Below are positions 18,494 through 27,046 of a stretch of 64,000 bases of DNA, piece after piece. A model generated the notes under the pieces. It was not told the origin of the DNA. It saw only the letters and a program-made list of their open reading frames with translations, and did no database searches. The stretch is from Flagellimonas amphidinii (GTDB lineage: Bacteria; Bacteroidota; Bacteroidia; Flavobacteriales; Flavobacteriaceae). Within the stretch, counting starts at the first letter, position 1; each line of letters begins with the position of its first letter. The stretch is from NCBI RefSeq assembly GCF_013090115.1, contig NZ_JABFNN010000027.1, positions 124,001 through 188,000 on the forward strand. Reading direction: 5' to 3'. A program made the translations under genes and the position numbers.

Positions 18494-19129
18494 TTATTTC
18501 CTTCCAAAATCTGCGGGAATTTCTCCCCAAGCCTTGGTCTCCCATTTTACAATTGGCGTATCGTAGCGGTTCTTTTTCAACCAGTCTTCCGCGCGAGTTA
18601 TAAGTTCAAAAAGAGGAGCATTTTTGGCATTCTTTTTTAGTTTGGTACCGCATTTCTGTTTCCGTACCCAGCCAATTGCTATCCTGGAGTCTGAATAAAG
18701 AATTCTGCTGCTCTTTTGTTTTTTTAAAAATGCCAATCCATGAACGAGTGCCAAGAACTCACCTATATTACTGGTTCCTTGGGCAAAAGGCCCTTGATGA
18801 AAAAGAACTTTTTTGGTTTTGGTGTCTACGCCTCTATATTCCATTTTCCCGGGGTTGCCACTGGAGGCCGCATCCACGGCAATGGAATTAAAATTAGGGT
18901 CACCTATTTTCAACAATTCTTCTGGAGACAGTTCGGATTTTCCTTTGGATTTTCCCTTGTACTCCAAATAATTGCTGTTGAAGGCTTTTTTAGCTTCGGT
19001 AAAAGTGGGGAATGATTTGTATTGTGCTCCTTTAAAACCTTCTATTTGAGCTTTACAGTCATCCCAAGTTTCAAAAATGCCAGGATGTTTGCCTTTCCAG
19101 ACTACATAAAATTTAGCTTTCTTGGCCAT
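18494..19129 (-). CDS. ribonuclease H with N-terminal viroplasmin-type (RNase H1) domain
   Basis: A 211-residue enzyme that cuts RNA in RNA-DNA hybrids. Residues about 1-50 (KAKFYVVWKGKHPGIF, then FKGAQYKSFPTFTEAKKAF) form the small hybrid-binding domain also called viroplasmin or caulimovirus domain. The catalytic domain follows with an aspartate in IAVDAASSGNPG, a glutamate in NIGEFLALV, an aspartate in LYSDSRIAIGWV and a final aspartate in EIPADFGRK. The frame reaches back to 19150, but the ATG at 19129 (MAKKAKF) is the natural start and overlaps the end of purN by 17 bases, which suggests co-translation. Confidence 0.9.
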   Translation of the reverse strand: MAKKAKFYVVWKGKHPGIFETWDDCKAQIEGFKGAQYKSFPTFTEAKKAFNSNYLEYKGKSKGKSELSPEELLKIGDPNFNSIAVDAASSGNPGKMEYRGVDTKTKKVLFHQGPFAQGTSNIGEFLALVHGLAFLKKQKSSRILYSDSRIAIGWVRKQKCGTKLKKNAKNAPLFELITRAEDWLKKNRYDTPIVKWETKAWGEIPADFGRK

Positions 19130-19694
19130 CGGGGAAAAGTAGTGTTTCAATCACTTTAGGGAAATGCTCATATTCCAATTGATGTACTTTGGCGGCAATG
19201 GCCTCAACATTATCAGAAGGATTTAATTTTGTCTTGGCTTGAAATATAATGGCACCTTCATCATAATGCTCGTTGACATAGTGAATGGTGATGCCGGTCT
19301 CAGTTTCAGAATTGTCCTTAACCGCCCTGTGTACATTATCGCCATACATTCCTTTTCCACCGTATTTTGGGAGAAGTGCGGGATGTACATTGATGATTTG
19401 TTCCGGAAAGGCACTTGTTATGTTTGGAGTGATTTTCCATAGGAAACCTGCAAGGACTATAAGGTCTGGAGACAGTGTTTTTAACAAACGAACTACAGTG
19501 TCAGAATCAAAAAAAGCAGTTTTATTAAAATAAAAAGCGGGCACCTTCAATCTTTTGCATCGCTCCAAAACCTTGGCCGTACATTTATTGGTAAGTACAG
19601 CGGCTACTTCGACATTGGGATTTTGCTCAAAGTATGTAATGATGTTCTCCGCATTGGATCCACTCCCAGAAGCAAGGATAATAATTCGTTTCAT
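19113..19694 (-). CDS. purN: phosphoribosylglycinamide formyltransferase
   Basis: Transfers formyl from 10-formyltetrahydrofolate to GAR in purine synthesis. The 193-residue protein shows the phosphate-binding ASGSGSN loop (residues 8-14) and the catalytic triad N102, H104 (INVHPALLPKYGG) and D145 (HYDEGAII). Length is a little below the usual 200-210. It is followed by the RNase H gene with a 17-base overlap and, farther down the strand, purF, giving a loose purine cluster. It is divergent from acpP. Confidence 0.95.
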   Translation of the reverse strand: MKRIIILASGSGSNAENIITYFEQNPNVEVAAVLTNKCTAKVLERCKRLKVPAFYFNKTAFFDSDTVVRLLKTLSPDLIVLAGFLWKITPNITSAFPEQIINVHPALLPKYGGKGMYGDNVHRAVKDNSETETGITIHYVNEHYDEGAIIFQAKTKLNPSDNVEAIAAKVHQLEYEHFPKVIETLLFPDGQES

Positions 19695-19816
19695 ACAGTA
19701 AAGAAATGGTGCACTTAGCGACCAATTTTCCGCGGCTAAAGTAATATACTGGACCTTAAGATGTTTAATTTGAGGTACATTTTATCGACAAATGGTGTAT
19801 TTAATCCAAAGTTTTA

Positions 19817-19824
19817 TATTTTTG
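19817..19824 (+). promoter_or_regulatory. -7 element before acpP
   Basis: TATTTTTG matches TAnnTTTG, 32 bases before the acpP ATG. The -33 triplet is GTG rather than TTG. Confidence 0.4.
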
Positions 19825-19856
19825 CCAACGATTAAATTTTTAAAACCAATATAATT

Positions 19857-20090
19857 ATGTCAGACATTGCATCAAGAGTAAAGGCAATCATCGTTGATAA
19901 ACTAGGTGTGGATGAAAATGAAGTTGTTGCAGAGGCAAGCTTTACCAACGATCTTGGAGCGGATTCCTTGGACACTGTTGAACTTATCATGGAGTTTGAA
20001 AAGGAATTTGACATTCAAATCCCAGATGATCAAGCAGAAAACATTGCAACTGTTGGCCAGGCCATTAGCTATATAGAAGAAGCGAAGTAA
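19857..20090 (+). CDS. acpP: acyl carrier protein
   Basis: A 77-residue acidic four-helix protein that carries growing fatty acids on a 4'-phosphopantetheine arm. The arm attaches to S37 in the motif DLGADSLD. The sequence matches type II fatty-acid synthase carriers over its full length. It is followed 101 bases later by fabF, the standard pair, with a strong palindromic terminator between that should let acpP be made in excess. Confidence 0.97.
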   Translation: MSDIASRVKAIIVDKLGVDENEVVAEASFTNDLGADSLDTVELIMEFEKEFDIQIPDDQAENIATVGQAISYIEEAK

Positions 20091-20116
20091 TTTTATGATA
20101 TTTTACTAAAGATTTT

Positions 20117-20157
20117 AAATTATCCATGTGATGATCATCACATGGATAATTTTTTTA
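20117..20157 (+). terminator. terminator/attenuator between acpP and fabF
   Basis: A perfect 34-base palindrome (20118-20151, centre TGATGATCATCA) followed by a run of seven T residues. The stem is about 15 bp. It probably ends most acpP transcripts and lets some read into fabF. Confidence 0.8.
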
Positions 20158-20191
20158 TAATTTAGGTTCTCAAGGGTAAAAAGATAGTTCC

Positions 20192-21442
20192 ATGCAGTTA
20201 AAGCGAGTAGTAGTTACCGGAATGGGCGCGTTGACGCCCATAGGCAACAATTTGGAAGCTTATTGGGAAGGACTAAAAACCGGAAAAAGCGGTTGTGCGC
20301 CCATTACATATTTTGACACCGAAAAGTTCAAGACAAAATTTGCCTGCGAACTGAAAGGGTACGATCCGCAGGATTATTTTGACAGAAAAGAAGCTAGAAA
20401 ACTGGACAGATTTGCTCAATATGCCCTAGTGTCTTCGGATGAGGCCATTGCTGATTCTGGTATAGATTTGGACAATGTTGACAAATTTAGAGTAGGTGTA
20501 GTCTGGGGAGCAGGAATTGGCGGTCTTGAAACGTTCCAGAACGAAGTCATTGGTTATGCCAATGGTGATGGAACACCACGGTTTAACCCATTCTTTATCC
20601 CAAAAATGATTGCAGATATAGCTCCTGGTAATATTTCCATCAAACATGGATTTATGGGGCCAAACTATACTACAGTTTCTGCCTGTGCTTCTTCTGCCAA
20701 TGCATTAATTGATGCATTGAACTATATCCGATTGGGACATTGCGATGTTATTGTAACTGGAGGTAGTGAAGCTGCCGTAACCATTGCAGGTATGGGTGGA
20801 TTCAACGCAATGCATGCCCTTTCCACCAGAAATGATAGTCCAGAAACAGCTTCTAGGCCTTTTGATGCCACCCGGGACGGTTTTGTTTTGGGTGAAGGAG
20901 CAGGAGCTCTTATTCTTGAGGAATACGAACACGCAAAAGCTAGAGGAGCAAAAATATATGCAGAGGTAATGGGCGGAGGATTGTCCAGTGACGCATACCA
21001 TATGACTGCACCACATCCTGACGGAATAGGAGTGGTAAAAGTCATGGAAAACTGCTTGAAAAATGCTGGAATGAACCCTGAAGATATTGATGCCATAAAT
21101 ACGCATGGAACATCTACTCCTTTAGGAGATGTGGCTGAGTTAAAGGCGATATCCAAGATATTTGGAGAGCATGCTCCCAACATCAATATCAATTCTACCA
21201 AGTCTATGACAGGACACTTGTTAGGAGCTGCCGGAGCCATTGAAGCTATTGCATCTATTTTGGCCATGAAGCACAATCTGGTTCCTCCTACAATTAACCA
21301 CAGCGTAGTGGATGAGGAGATTGATGCATCATTAAATCTTACCCTGAATCAGGCTCAAGAACGTGAGGTAAATGTGGCCATGAGCAATACCTTTGGGTTT
21401 GGTGGACACAATGCATGTGTTTTGTTCAAAAAAATAGGATAG
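20192..21442 (+). CDS. fabF: 3-oxoacyl-[acyl-carrier-protein] synthase II
   Basis: The condensing enzyme of type II fatty-acid elongation, joining malonyl-ACP to acyl-ACP. The 416-residue thiolase-fold protein has the catalytic C165 (TVSACASSAN), H305 (NTHGTSTP) and H342 (MTGHLLGAAG), plus the lysine in NSTKSM. Length is typical. It lies after acpP and 11 bases before rnc, an arrangement widespread in bacteria. Confidence 0.96.
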   Translation: MQLKRVVVTGMGALTPIGNNLEAYWEGLKTGKSGCAPITYFDTEKFKTKFACELKGYDPQDYFDRKEARKLDRFAQYALVSSDEAIADSGIDLDNVDKFRVGVVWGAGIGGLETFQNEVIGYANGDGTPRFNPFFIPKMIADIAPGNISIKHGFMGPNYTTVSACASSANALIDALNYIRLGHCDVIVTGGSEAAVTIAGMGGFNAMHALSTRNDSPETASRPFDATRDGFVLGEGAGALILEEYEHAKARGAKIYAEVMGGGLSSDAYHMTAPHPDGIGVVKVMENCLKNAGMNPEDIDAINTHGTSTPLGDVAELKAISKIFGEHAPNININSTKSMTGHLLGAAGAIEAIASILAMKHNLVPPTINHSVVDEEIDASLNLTLNQAQEREVNVAMSNTFGFGGHNACVLFKKIG

Positions 21443-21452
21443 TTTTGTAAAC

Positions 21453-22190
21453 ATGAAGTTCACCTCTAAAATATTTAATTCCCATCCAAAAACGGATGGG
21501 GATTTTTTTTTAGGGATAAAGCGAATCCTAGGGTTTAAACCTAAGGATATTGAAATATACAAAAAGGCATTTCTACATCGCTCGGTAAACAAAAAAGACG
21601 AGCAGGGCAATCCCATGAACTATGAAAGATTGGAGTTTTTGGGAGATGCCATGTTGGGCACCATCATTTCTAAACACTTATATAATGAGGTTCCAGAGGG
21701 TGACGAGGGATATCTTACCAAGATGCGCTCCAAGGTTGTGAGTAGAAAACATCTAAATGAATTGGGCAAAGATCTTGGCCTTCTCAAATATGTGGAAAGT
21801 AGGATTCCTAAGTCCCATTTTGGTGAAAATATTCATGGGAATGTGTTTGAAGCTTTGGTGGGAGCGATTTATCTGGATAAGGGGTATGCCTATTGTGAAA
21901 AGTTCATCAATGAAAGGGTAATTGAACCTTATGTGGACATTGAACAATTAGAAGGCAAGGTCATTAGCTATAAAAGCTTGGTGATTGAATGGTGCCAAAA
22001 ACAAAAAAAGGCATTCAATTATGACGTCTATGAAGATAATGGTAACGACGAGCTAAAACATTTTGCCGTAAAATTGAGCATTGGGGACAGAATTATGGCC
22101 AAAGCTAGGGCCACTTCTAAGAAAAAGGCAGAGGAAAAAGCTTCTAAAAGAGCATATTTTGCCTTGCAGAGCAGAATAGAAAATCAATAG
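21453..22190 (+). CDS. rnc: ribonuclease III
   Basis: A double-strand-specific endoribonuclease that processes rRNA precursors and structured mRNAs. The 245-residue protein has the catalytic signature ERLEFLGDA at about residues 58-66 and the second acidic site in GNVFEALVGAIYLDKG, followed by a double-stranded RNA-binding domain (about 172-240, ending AEEKASKRAYFAL). It lies 11 bases after fabF and is probably in the same transcript. Confidence 0.95.
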   Translation: MKFTSKIFNSHPKTDGDFFLGIKRILGFKPKDIEIYKKAFLHRSVNKKDEQGNPMNYERLEFLGDAMLGTIISKHLYNEVPEGDEGYLTKMRSKVVSRKHLNELGKDLGLLKYVESRIPKSHFGENIHGNVFEALVGAIYLDKGYAYCEKFINERVIEPYVDIEQLEGKVISYKSLVIEWCQKQKKAFNYDVYEDNGNDELKHFAVKLSIGDRIMAKARATSKKKAEEKASKRAYFALQSRIENQ

Positions 22191-22300
22191 GTTAAATAAA
22201 GGTAAACTAAAACGTTTTCGTTGGTTTAAATGGCGCATTGTCCCATTTGAGCTAGGCTGTAAAACGGATTAAGCCTATATTTACATTTCGTGTTAAGGGC

Positions 22301-22765
22301 ATGTTGACAACACATAAAATATCGGCAGACTTTTACGATGACAATTTTGAACTCATCGCTATCCATAGCAGCCTTGAAGATTATGCTATGGCCTATGCCA
22401 TAAATTCTACTTGTGGCCTTCATTTAAAAAGAATGAACAACGACCTTCAGATCAATGAAAGCCATACCTTCTCGGTATTTGATTGGGAGGATGATATTAA
22501 TGATATGTATTGGACACTTATTTCGAATACATGTGTTGTGGAAGAAGTAGTGCCTTCTGAAGGATTTTTTGAGAACAGAACTTCCTTAAGGACATTTCAT
22601 TTAATGGAGGAGCGAAAAGAAGTCGATTTTTTCTTAAAAATAGATATGTCTGATGAACCGTTGATAGATGAAAAGTCAAAGGCCATCAATAGAATACCCA
22701 AGGTCATTACGGCCTATCCGATCGAAACAAAAACCTTAAAATCAAAAAGAAACTTAATCTTTTAA
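22301..22765 (+). CDS. IPExxxVDY-family protein, flavobacterial, function unknown
   Basis: A 154-residue soluble protein with no signal peptide. I recognise it from its position between rnc and pyk and its pattern, with a central acidic DWEDDINDMYW stretch, as the conserved flavobacterial family named after its IPE...VDY residues. No catalytic motif is visible. It ends three bases before pyk and is probably co-transcribed. A chance role cannot be guessed from sequence. The ATG at 22301 gives MLTTHKISADFYDD, a plausible start. Confidence 0.7.
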   Translation: MLTTHKISADFYDDNFELIAIHSSLEDYAMAYAINSTCGLHLKRMNNDLQINESHTFSVFDWEDDINDMYWTLISNTCVVEEVVPSEGFFENRTSLRTFHLMEERKEVDFFLKIDMSDEPLIDEKSKAINRIPKVITAYPIETKTLKSKRNLIF

Positions 22766-22767
22766 CA

Positions 22768-24210
22768 ATGCCAACTAGAAAGAAGACGAAAATTGTAGCA
22801 ACCCTTGGGCCAGCTACGAGTAAGAAAGAGACCCTCAAGGAAATGATAGAGGCAGGTGTGGATGTTTTCCGAATTAATTTTTCTCACGCTTCTTATGATG
22901 ATGTAACCGAACGCATTAGAATTATTCGGGAACTCAATGAAGAGTTGGAAATGAATACATCTATCTTAGCAGACTTACAAGGACCTAAACTAAGGGTTGG
23001 TGTAATGGGAGGAGAAGCTGTTGTGGCACCAGGAGACGAGATTACCTTTGCTACGGGAGAGCCTTTTGAAGGAACAGCCGAAAGGGTTTACATGAATTAT
23101 GAGAACTTTCCAAAGGATGTAAAACAAGGTGAGCGTATCCTTCTGGATGATGGAAAATTGATATTTGAGGTAAAATCCACCAACGGGAAGGATGAAGTAA
23201 AGGCAACGGTGATTCAAGGAGGACCTTTAAAGTCAAAAAAGGGGGTGAACCTTCCAAATACTGATATTTCATTGCCAGCATTGACCGAAAAAGACATTAA
23301 GGATGCAATTTTTGCAATCGGACATAAAGTAGATTGGATTGCGCTATCCTTTGTGCGTTATAGTCAAGATCTTATGGATTTGCAAAGTTTGATCAATGAG
23401 CACTCAGATCATAAAATACCTATTGTAGCCAAAATTGAAAAGCCCGAGGCCGTTGAAAACATTGATAAAATTGTGGCGTATTGTGATGGTTTAATGGTGG
23501 CCAGAGGGGATTTGGGAGTTGAAATTCCGGCACAAGAGGTTCCACTGATTCAGAAAAAACTGGTATTACGCGCTAAAAAAGCGAGGATACCTGTAATTAT
23601 TGCCACACAAATGATGGAAACCATGATTACCAGCCTAACTCCAACTAGGGCTGAGGTGAATGATGTGGCCAATTCTGTTATGGATGGAGCGGATGCCGTA
23701 ATGCTTTCAGGGGAAACCTCGGTAGGAAATTATCCAGTTCAGGTCATAGAAAAGATGGCAAGTATTCTAAACAGTGTAGAAGCCTCCAGCCTTATTAAGG
23801 TTCCACAAACTCCACCGCATATTCGTACTAAGCGATACATTACCAAGTCAGTTTGTTACCATGCTGCGGTAATGGCCAATGAAATTCAGGCAAAAGCTAT
23901 TTCCACGTTGACGAACAGTGGGTATACTGCATTTCAAATTTCTGCATGGAGGCCCAGTGCTCATATTTTGGTCTTTACGTCCAACAGAAGGATTTTAACG
24001 CAGCTTAATTTGCTTTGGGGAGTAAAAGCTTTTTATTATGACAAGTATGTATCAACTGATGAGACTATAGATGATGTGAACCAAATCGCCTGTAAAAAAG
24101 GGTATTTGGATGTAGGTGATATGCTCATTAGCCTAGCCGCAATGCCTATAAAGGACAAAGGGATGGTGAACACTTTAAGGGTAACCGAAATAGAGACTTG
24201 TAATTTCTAG
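22768..24210 (+). CDS. pyk: pyruvate kinase
   Basis: Last step of glycolysis, phosphoenolpyruvate and ADP to pyruvate and ATP. The 480-residue protein has the N-terminal KIVATLGPAT, the substrate-loop arginine in DVFRINFSHA, the catalytic lysine and metal-binding glutamate in PIVAKIEKPEAVENI, and MVARGDLGVEIP. The C-terminal allosteric domain is present. It begins two bases after the preceding stop codon, so translation is probably coupled. Confidence 0.96.
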   Translation: MPTRKKTKIVATLGPATSKKETLKEMIEAGVDVFRINFSHASYDDVTERIRIIRELNEELEMNTSILADLQGPKLRVGVMGGEAVVAPGDEITFATGEPFEGTAERVYMNYENFPKDVKQGERILLDDGKLIFEVKSTNGKDEVKATVIQGGPLKSKKGVNLPNTDISLPALTEKDIKDAIFAIGHKVDWIALSFVRYSQDLMDLQSLINEHSDHKIPIVAKIEKPEAVENIDKIVAYCDGLMVARGDLGVEIPAQEVPLIQKKLVLRAKKARIPVIIATQMMETMITSLTPTRAEVNDVANSVMDGADAVMLSGETSVGNYPVQVIEKMASILNSVEASSLIKVPQTPPHIRTKRYITKSVCYHAAVMANEIQAKAISTLTNSGYTAFQISAWRPSAHILVFTSNRRILTQLNLLWGVKAFYYDKYVSTDETIDDVNQIACKKGYLDVGDMLISLAAMPIKDKGMVNTLRVTEIETCNF

Positions 24211-24221
24211 AATTCCAAAGC

Positions 24222-24743
24222 TTAGGCAACTTCCTTTTCAAAAGCGATGAAGTTGACTACTTTACCACTTTTGTCACGAACTGGGGAACCTTTGATCCAG
24301 CAATTATAGGAAGTTCCATTTTTTCTGTAGTTGGTAAGAATTACCTCAAAAGGCTCTTGTTGTTGAATGGCTAGAGATACTTTTTGGGTGGTTTCTTTGC
24401 AAGTATCCTTGCCTTGGAACATTTTTGGTTTTTTCCCGATGATTTCGTTGGGAGAATACCCATTCATTAAGCTGATATTAGTAGAGGCGTAAACAATGTT
24501 CAAATTGGTATCAGTGACCACAACAATATGTTGTTTATCCAGAATTTCATTCCTAAAAGGAATGTCTTGTTCCCACTTTTCTTTTTGAGCCAAATCACTC
24601 AGATTTTTAATGTCTTTAAGGTCAGTGCAAACCCTACTGAAGTGTTGGGCATAAAAGTCCAAAGAGGAAATAGGGTAGCTTCCTAACACCTTGTCGCTAT
24701 AGAAGTTGGAAACCGCTTCGTCATAAAATCTTGTTTCTTTCAT
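24222..24743 (-). CDS. PAS/LOV-like domain protein lacking the photoactive cysteine
   Basis: A 173-residue single-domain sensor-like protein. Residues about 65-173 form a PAS domain with strong LOV character: MNGYSPNEIIGKKP, the MFQG tetrad, the polar NYRKNGTSYNCW strand and SPVRDKSGKVVNFIAF. In true LOV photoreceptors the flavin-reactive cysteine stands in a GRNCRFLQG motif; here that position is proline (P106 in GKKPKMFQG), so the blue-light adduct cannot form. It may still bind flavin or another ligand. No output domain is fused, and it converges with pyk. The N-terminal 60 residues are helical and unassigned. Confidence 0.8.
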   Translation of the reverse strand: MKETRFYDEAVSNFYSDKVLGSYPISSLDFYAQHFSRVCTDLKDIKNLSDLAQKEKWEQDIPFRNEILDKQHIVVVTDTNLNIVYASTNISLMNGYSPNEIIGKKPKMFQGKDTCKETTQKVSLAIQQQEPFEVILTNYRKNGTSYNCWIKGSPVRDKSGKVVNFIAFEKEVA

Positions 24744-24905
24744 ACGTCAATACTATAAAAACAGCAAAAGCAAAACAACTTATTAACAGTCTTGTTTAAG
24801 AAATTGTTATGTTATTGGCTCGCAAACCATTGTAAGTATCAACAAACAAAACTGACTAAAAGACAGATTGAAGGCATTTTTTAAATAATCAACAGGCCAA
24901 ATCCA

Positions 24906-25754
24906 ATGCGATACGAATACAAAGATTCAAAATTAGGTTCCATTTTAGGATTAACGGATGATATTAGAGAGGATGAAAAAAGATTTTCAAATACTACCAA
25001 TACCATTAAATTTTTATGGAACAAAAACAATGCCCCTTTATTATTTGAGGTAGATGGTTTGGAGCTGGAATTGTTGCCAAACCAGATAGTGACCGTTACC
25101 CCTTTACAGCATGTGGCTTTCTCAAAAACTGAGCTGCCTATTTTGGCCATTCTTTTTAACCGAGAATTCTATTGCATTTTAGATCATGATAGTGAGGTTT
25201 CGTGTAACGGCATCCTGTTTTTTGGTACCCAAGACCTGCCTATTGTCACTATTCCAGAAGAACAACAGAAAAAATTCAAGCTGTGGTATGATGTTTTTGT
25301 CGAAGAGTTTTCAACTCCGGACAATATCCAAGGCGATATGCTGCAGATGTTATTGAAGCGATTGATTATCATGAGTACTCGTTTGGCCAAAGAACAACAT
25401 ATTGTCAAAACGCTGAACAATGAGCAAATTGATACCATCCGGAAGTTCAATTTTTTGGTAGATCTTCATTATAAAACCAAAAGAAAAGTGAGTGATTATG
25501 CAGAAATGCTGTTCAAATCACCAAAAACACTTTCCAATCTTTTTTCAATCTATAACCAAAAATCGCCACAAGAGATAATTCTACAACGGATTGCATTGGA
25601 GGCAAAAAGACTGATCAATTATACCGATAAACAAAATCAAGAAATTGCCTATGACCTGGGGTTTAATGACCCGGCTCACTTTAGTCGTTTTTTTAAGAAA
25701 ATGACCCTAATGACCCCTTCAGAATACAGAGATAGCCTTTCAGTTTCAGCTTAA
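24906..25754 (+). CDS. AraC-family transcriptional regulator
   Basis: A 282-residue protein with an N-terminal sensor part (about 1-170, cupin-like in position) and a C-terminal pair of helix-turn-helix motifs (about 185-280), including VSDYAEMLFKSPKTLSNLF and the second-helix signature IAYDLGFNDPAHFSRFFKK, typical of AraC/XylS proteins. It lies just upstream of and in the same direction as three small genes (25850-26996) and so may control them; this is inference from position. The inducer is unknown. Confidence 0.9.
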   Translation: MRYEYKDSKLGSILGLTDDIREDEKRFSNTTNTIKFLWNKNNAPLLFEVDGLELELLPNQIVTVTPLQHVAFSKTELPILAILFNREFYCILDHDSEVSCNGILFFGTQDLPIVTIPEEQQKKFKLWYDVFVEEFSTPDNIQGDMLQMLLKRLIIMSTRLAKEQHIVKTLNNEQIDTIRKFNFLVDLHYKTKRKVSDYAEMLFKSPKTLSNLFSIYNQKSPQEIILQRIALEAKRLINYTDKQNQEIAYDLGFNDPAHFSRFFKKMTLMTPSEYRDSLSVSA

Positions 25755-25849
25755 GGGAAAAATCTACAAGTCGTCGGGAAATCCTTCCTAACACCTCCCT
25801 TCCTATTCGCCACATCTTTGTCTTGTAATTAAAAAACACGGTAAAGATC

Positions 25850-25999
25850 ATGGAAAGACCAATATTCAATCTTATTGAAATTTTTAGAACGGCTAGAAAA
25901 CCTGTGACACAAGAAGTTGTTTCGGGAAGCCATTGTGATGAAAAATACCATCATGATTTCTATTGTGATGTGGAGAAACCTTTTGTTGAAAGTCTATAA
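25850..25999 (+). CDS. possible 49-residue Cys/His-rich small protein
   Basis: An open frame of 49 codons starting ATG (25850) and ending TAA (25999), between the AraC regulator and the AhpD-like gene. It begins MERPIFNLIEIFRTA and carries a cluster of possible metal ligands, HCDEKYHHDFYCD, at residues 28-40. Its codon use resembles its neighbours and it ends 31 bases before the next start. I do not recognise a family. A longer overlapping frame that reads into the AhpD-like gene (from 25917) has no sensible N-terminus and is the weaker reading of this stretch. Confidence 0.5.
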   Translation: MERPIFNLIEIFRTARKPVTQEVVSGSHCDEKYHHDFYCDVEKPFVESL

Positions 26000-26030
26000 T
26001 CAAATTCTAATACAAAACATTTTTAAAATT

Positions 26031-26564
26031 ATGAGCACATTTAATGTACCTAAAAGAGAAGAGGTAAGCGAAGTCAATCAGTCAATTTTTGACAATTTAG
26101 AAAAAGCGGTTGGTTTTGTACCTAACCTATATGCTACCTATGCCTATTCTGAAAATGCGTTGGGGAACTACCTAACTTTTTCAAATGGCAAGACATCTTT
26201 AAGAGCTAAAGAAAAAGAAGCGGTAAATCTTGCGGTAAGTGAGGTCAACGGATGTCTTTATTGTTTATCAGCCCATACTGCCATTGGAAAAATGAACGGG
26301 TTTACGGATGATCAAATTTTGGAACTAAGAGCAGGGAAAGCCTCTTTTGACAACAAATTGGATGCGTTGGCTCGTTTGGCCAAAAATATAACCGAGAATC
26401 GTGGAGTAACCGACGCAGCTGTATTGGATAATTTCTTTGCTGCCGGTTGGACGAAGGAAAACCTAATCGATACAATCGTTTTGGTAGGGGACAAAACAAT
26501 CTCCAACTATATCAACAATACTACAGAGATTCCTGTTGATTTCCCAGTGGCCCAACCATTATAA
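26031..26564 (+). CDS. carboxymuconolactone decarboxylase/AhpD-like protein
   Basis: A 177-residue all-helical protein of the AhpD-like superfamily, whose members reduce peroxides or partner peroxiredoxins. The active-site pair is C75 and C78 with H82 (GCLYCLSAH), matching the CxxC...H pattern of AhpD. The frame could start at 25917, but the ATG at 26031 (MSTFNVPKRE) gives the family N-terminus, and the upstream part would overlap the 49-residue frame. It lies in a likely operon with the following cupredoxin-like gene and downstream of an AraC regulator, suggesting a stress-response unit. Confidence 0.85.
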   Translation: MSTFNVPKREEVSEVNQSIFDNLEKAVGFVPNLYATYAYSENALGNYLTFSNGKTSLRAKEKEAVNLAVSEVNGCLYCLSAHTAIGKMNGFTDDQILELRAGKASFDNKLDALARLAKNITENRGVTDAAVLDNFFAAGWTKENLIDTIVLVGDKTISNYINNTTEIPVDFPVAQPL

Positions 26565-26603
26565 ACTATTGAAGCATAATTAATAATCTAAATATTGAAT
26601 AAA

Positions 26604-26996
26604 ATGAAAAAAGTAATTGCAATTTTAGTATTGACTGTCGGAGTAGTATTTTCTACTAGCGCACAAGATAAAATGATGAAGGATAAGACGGTAAAGACCT
26701 TGGCGTTGGAACAAACAGCGGGAGAGTTTACCCAAAAACAAATCACTGTATCATCTGGAACTTATGTGTTTGACATTACCAACAACGATGTGGGGCATGA
26801 TGTGGGATTTGTATTGGTAAAAAAAGGGAAGGATATTAGCAAGCCTGAAAATCATATTCAGACTGCTTATGTAACGAAACCTGTAAAAACAGGAACTTCC
26901 CAAACTTCTAAACCTACTAAATTGGAAAAAGGAGAATATGTTTATTTCTGTCCTTTGAACCCAACCTCTACTGATAATATTTTGGTGGTCAAATAA
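26604..26996 (+). CDS. exported cupredoxin-like protein with incomplete copper site
   Basis: A 130-residue protein with a signal peptide (MKKVIAILVLTVGVVFS, cleavage after TSAQ). The mature part has the cupredoxin beta-sandwich pattern with H65 in VGHDVGF and C116 in YFCPLNPT. The second histidine and the methionine that normally follow the cysteine within ten residues are absent, so a classical type 1 copper site is not complete. A TTG 9 bases upstream can extend the frame, but the ATG at 26604 starts the signal peptide. It is the last gene of the unit and is followed by a terminator. Confidence 0.75.
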   Translation: MKKVIAILVLTVGVVFSTSAQDKMMKDKTVKTLALEQTAGEFTQKQITVSSGTYVFDITNNDVGHDVGFVLVKKGKDISKPENHIQTAYVTKPVKTGTSQTSKPTKLEKGEYVYFCPLNPTSTDNILVVK

Positions 26997-27013
26997 GAAA
27001 AAGAAGACTATAC

Positions 27014-27046
27014 TGAAAAAGCTCCTTGACAAGGGGCTTTTTTATT
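27014..27046. terminator. terminator between convergent cupredoxin-like and TetR genes
   Basis: An imperfect inverted repeat (about 27016-27042, GCTCCTT with AAGGGGC) is flanked by A and T runs, so it can end transcription in both directions. Confidence 0.7.

Noticed and set aside
22381-22392. 12-base exact complement to the small-RNA 5' end inside the IPExxxVDY gene
   Set aside because: With about 30 possible 12-mers in the body and 128 kb of strand searched, one such match has roughly a one-in-four chance; it lies inside the coding region without other support.
25917-26030. N-terminal extension of the AhpD-like protein
   Set aside because: The extension has no signal or domain sense, overlaps the 49-codon frame, and the ATG at 26031 gives the family start.
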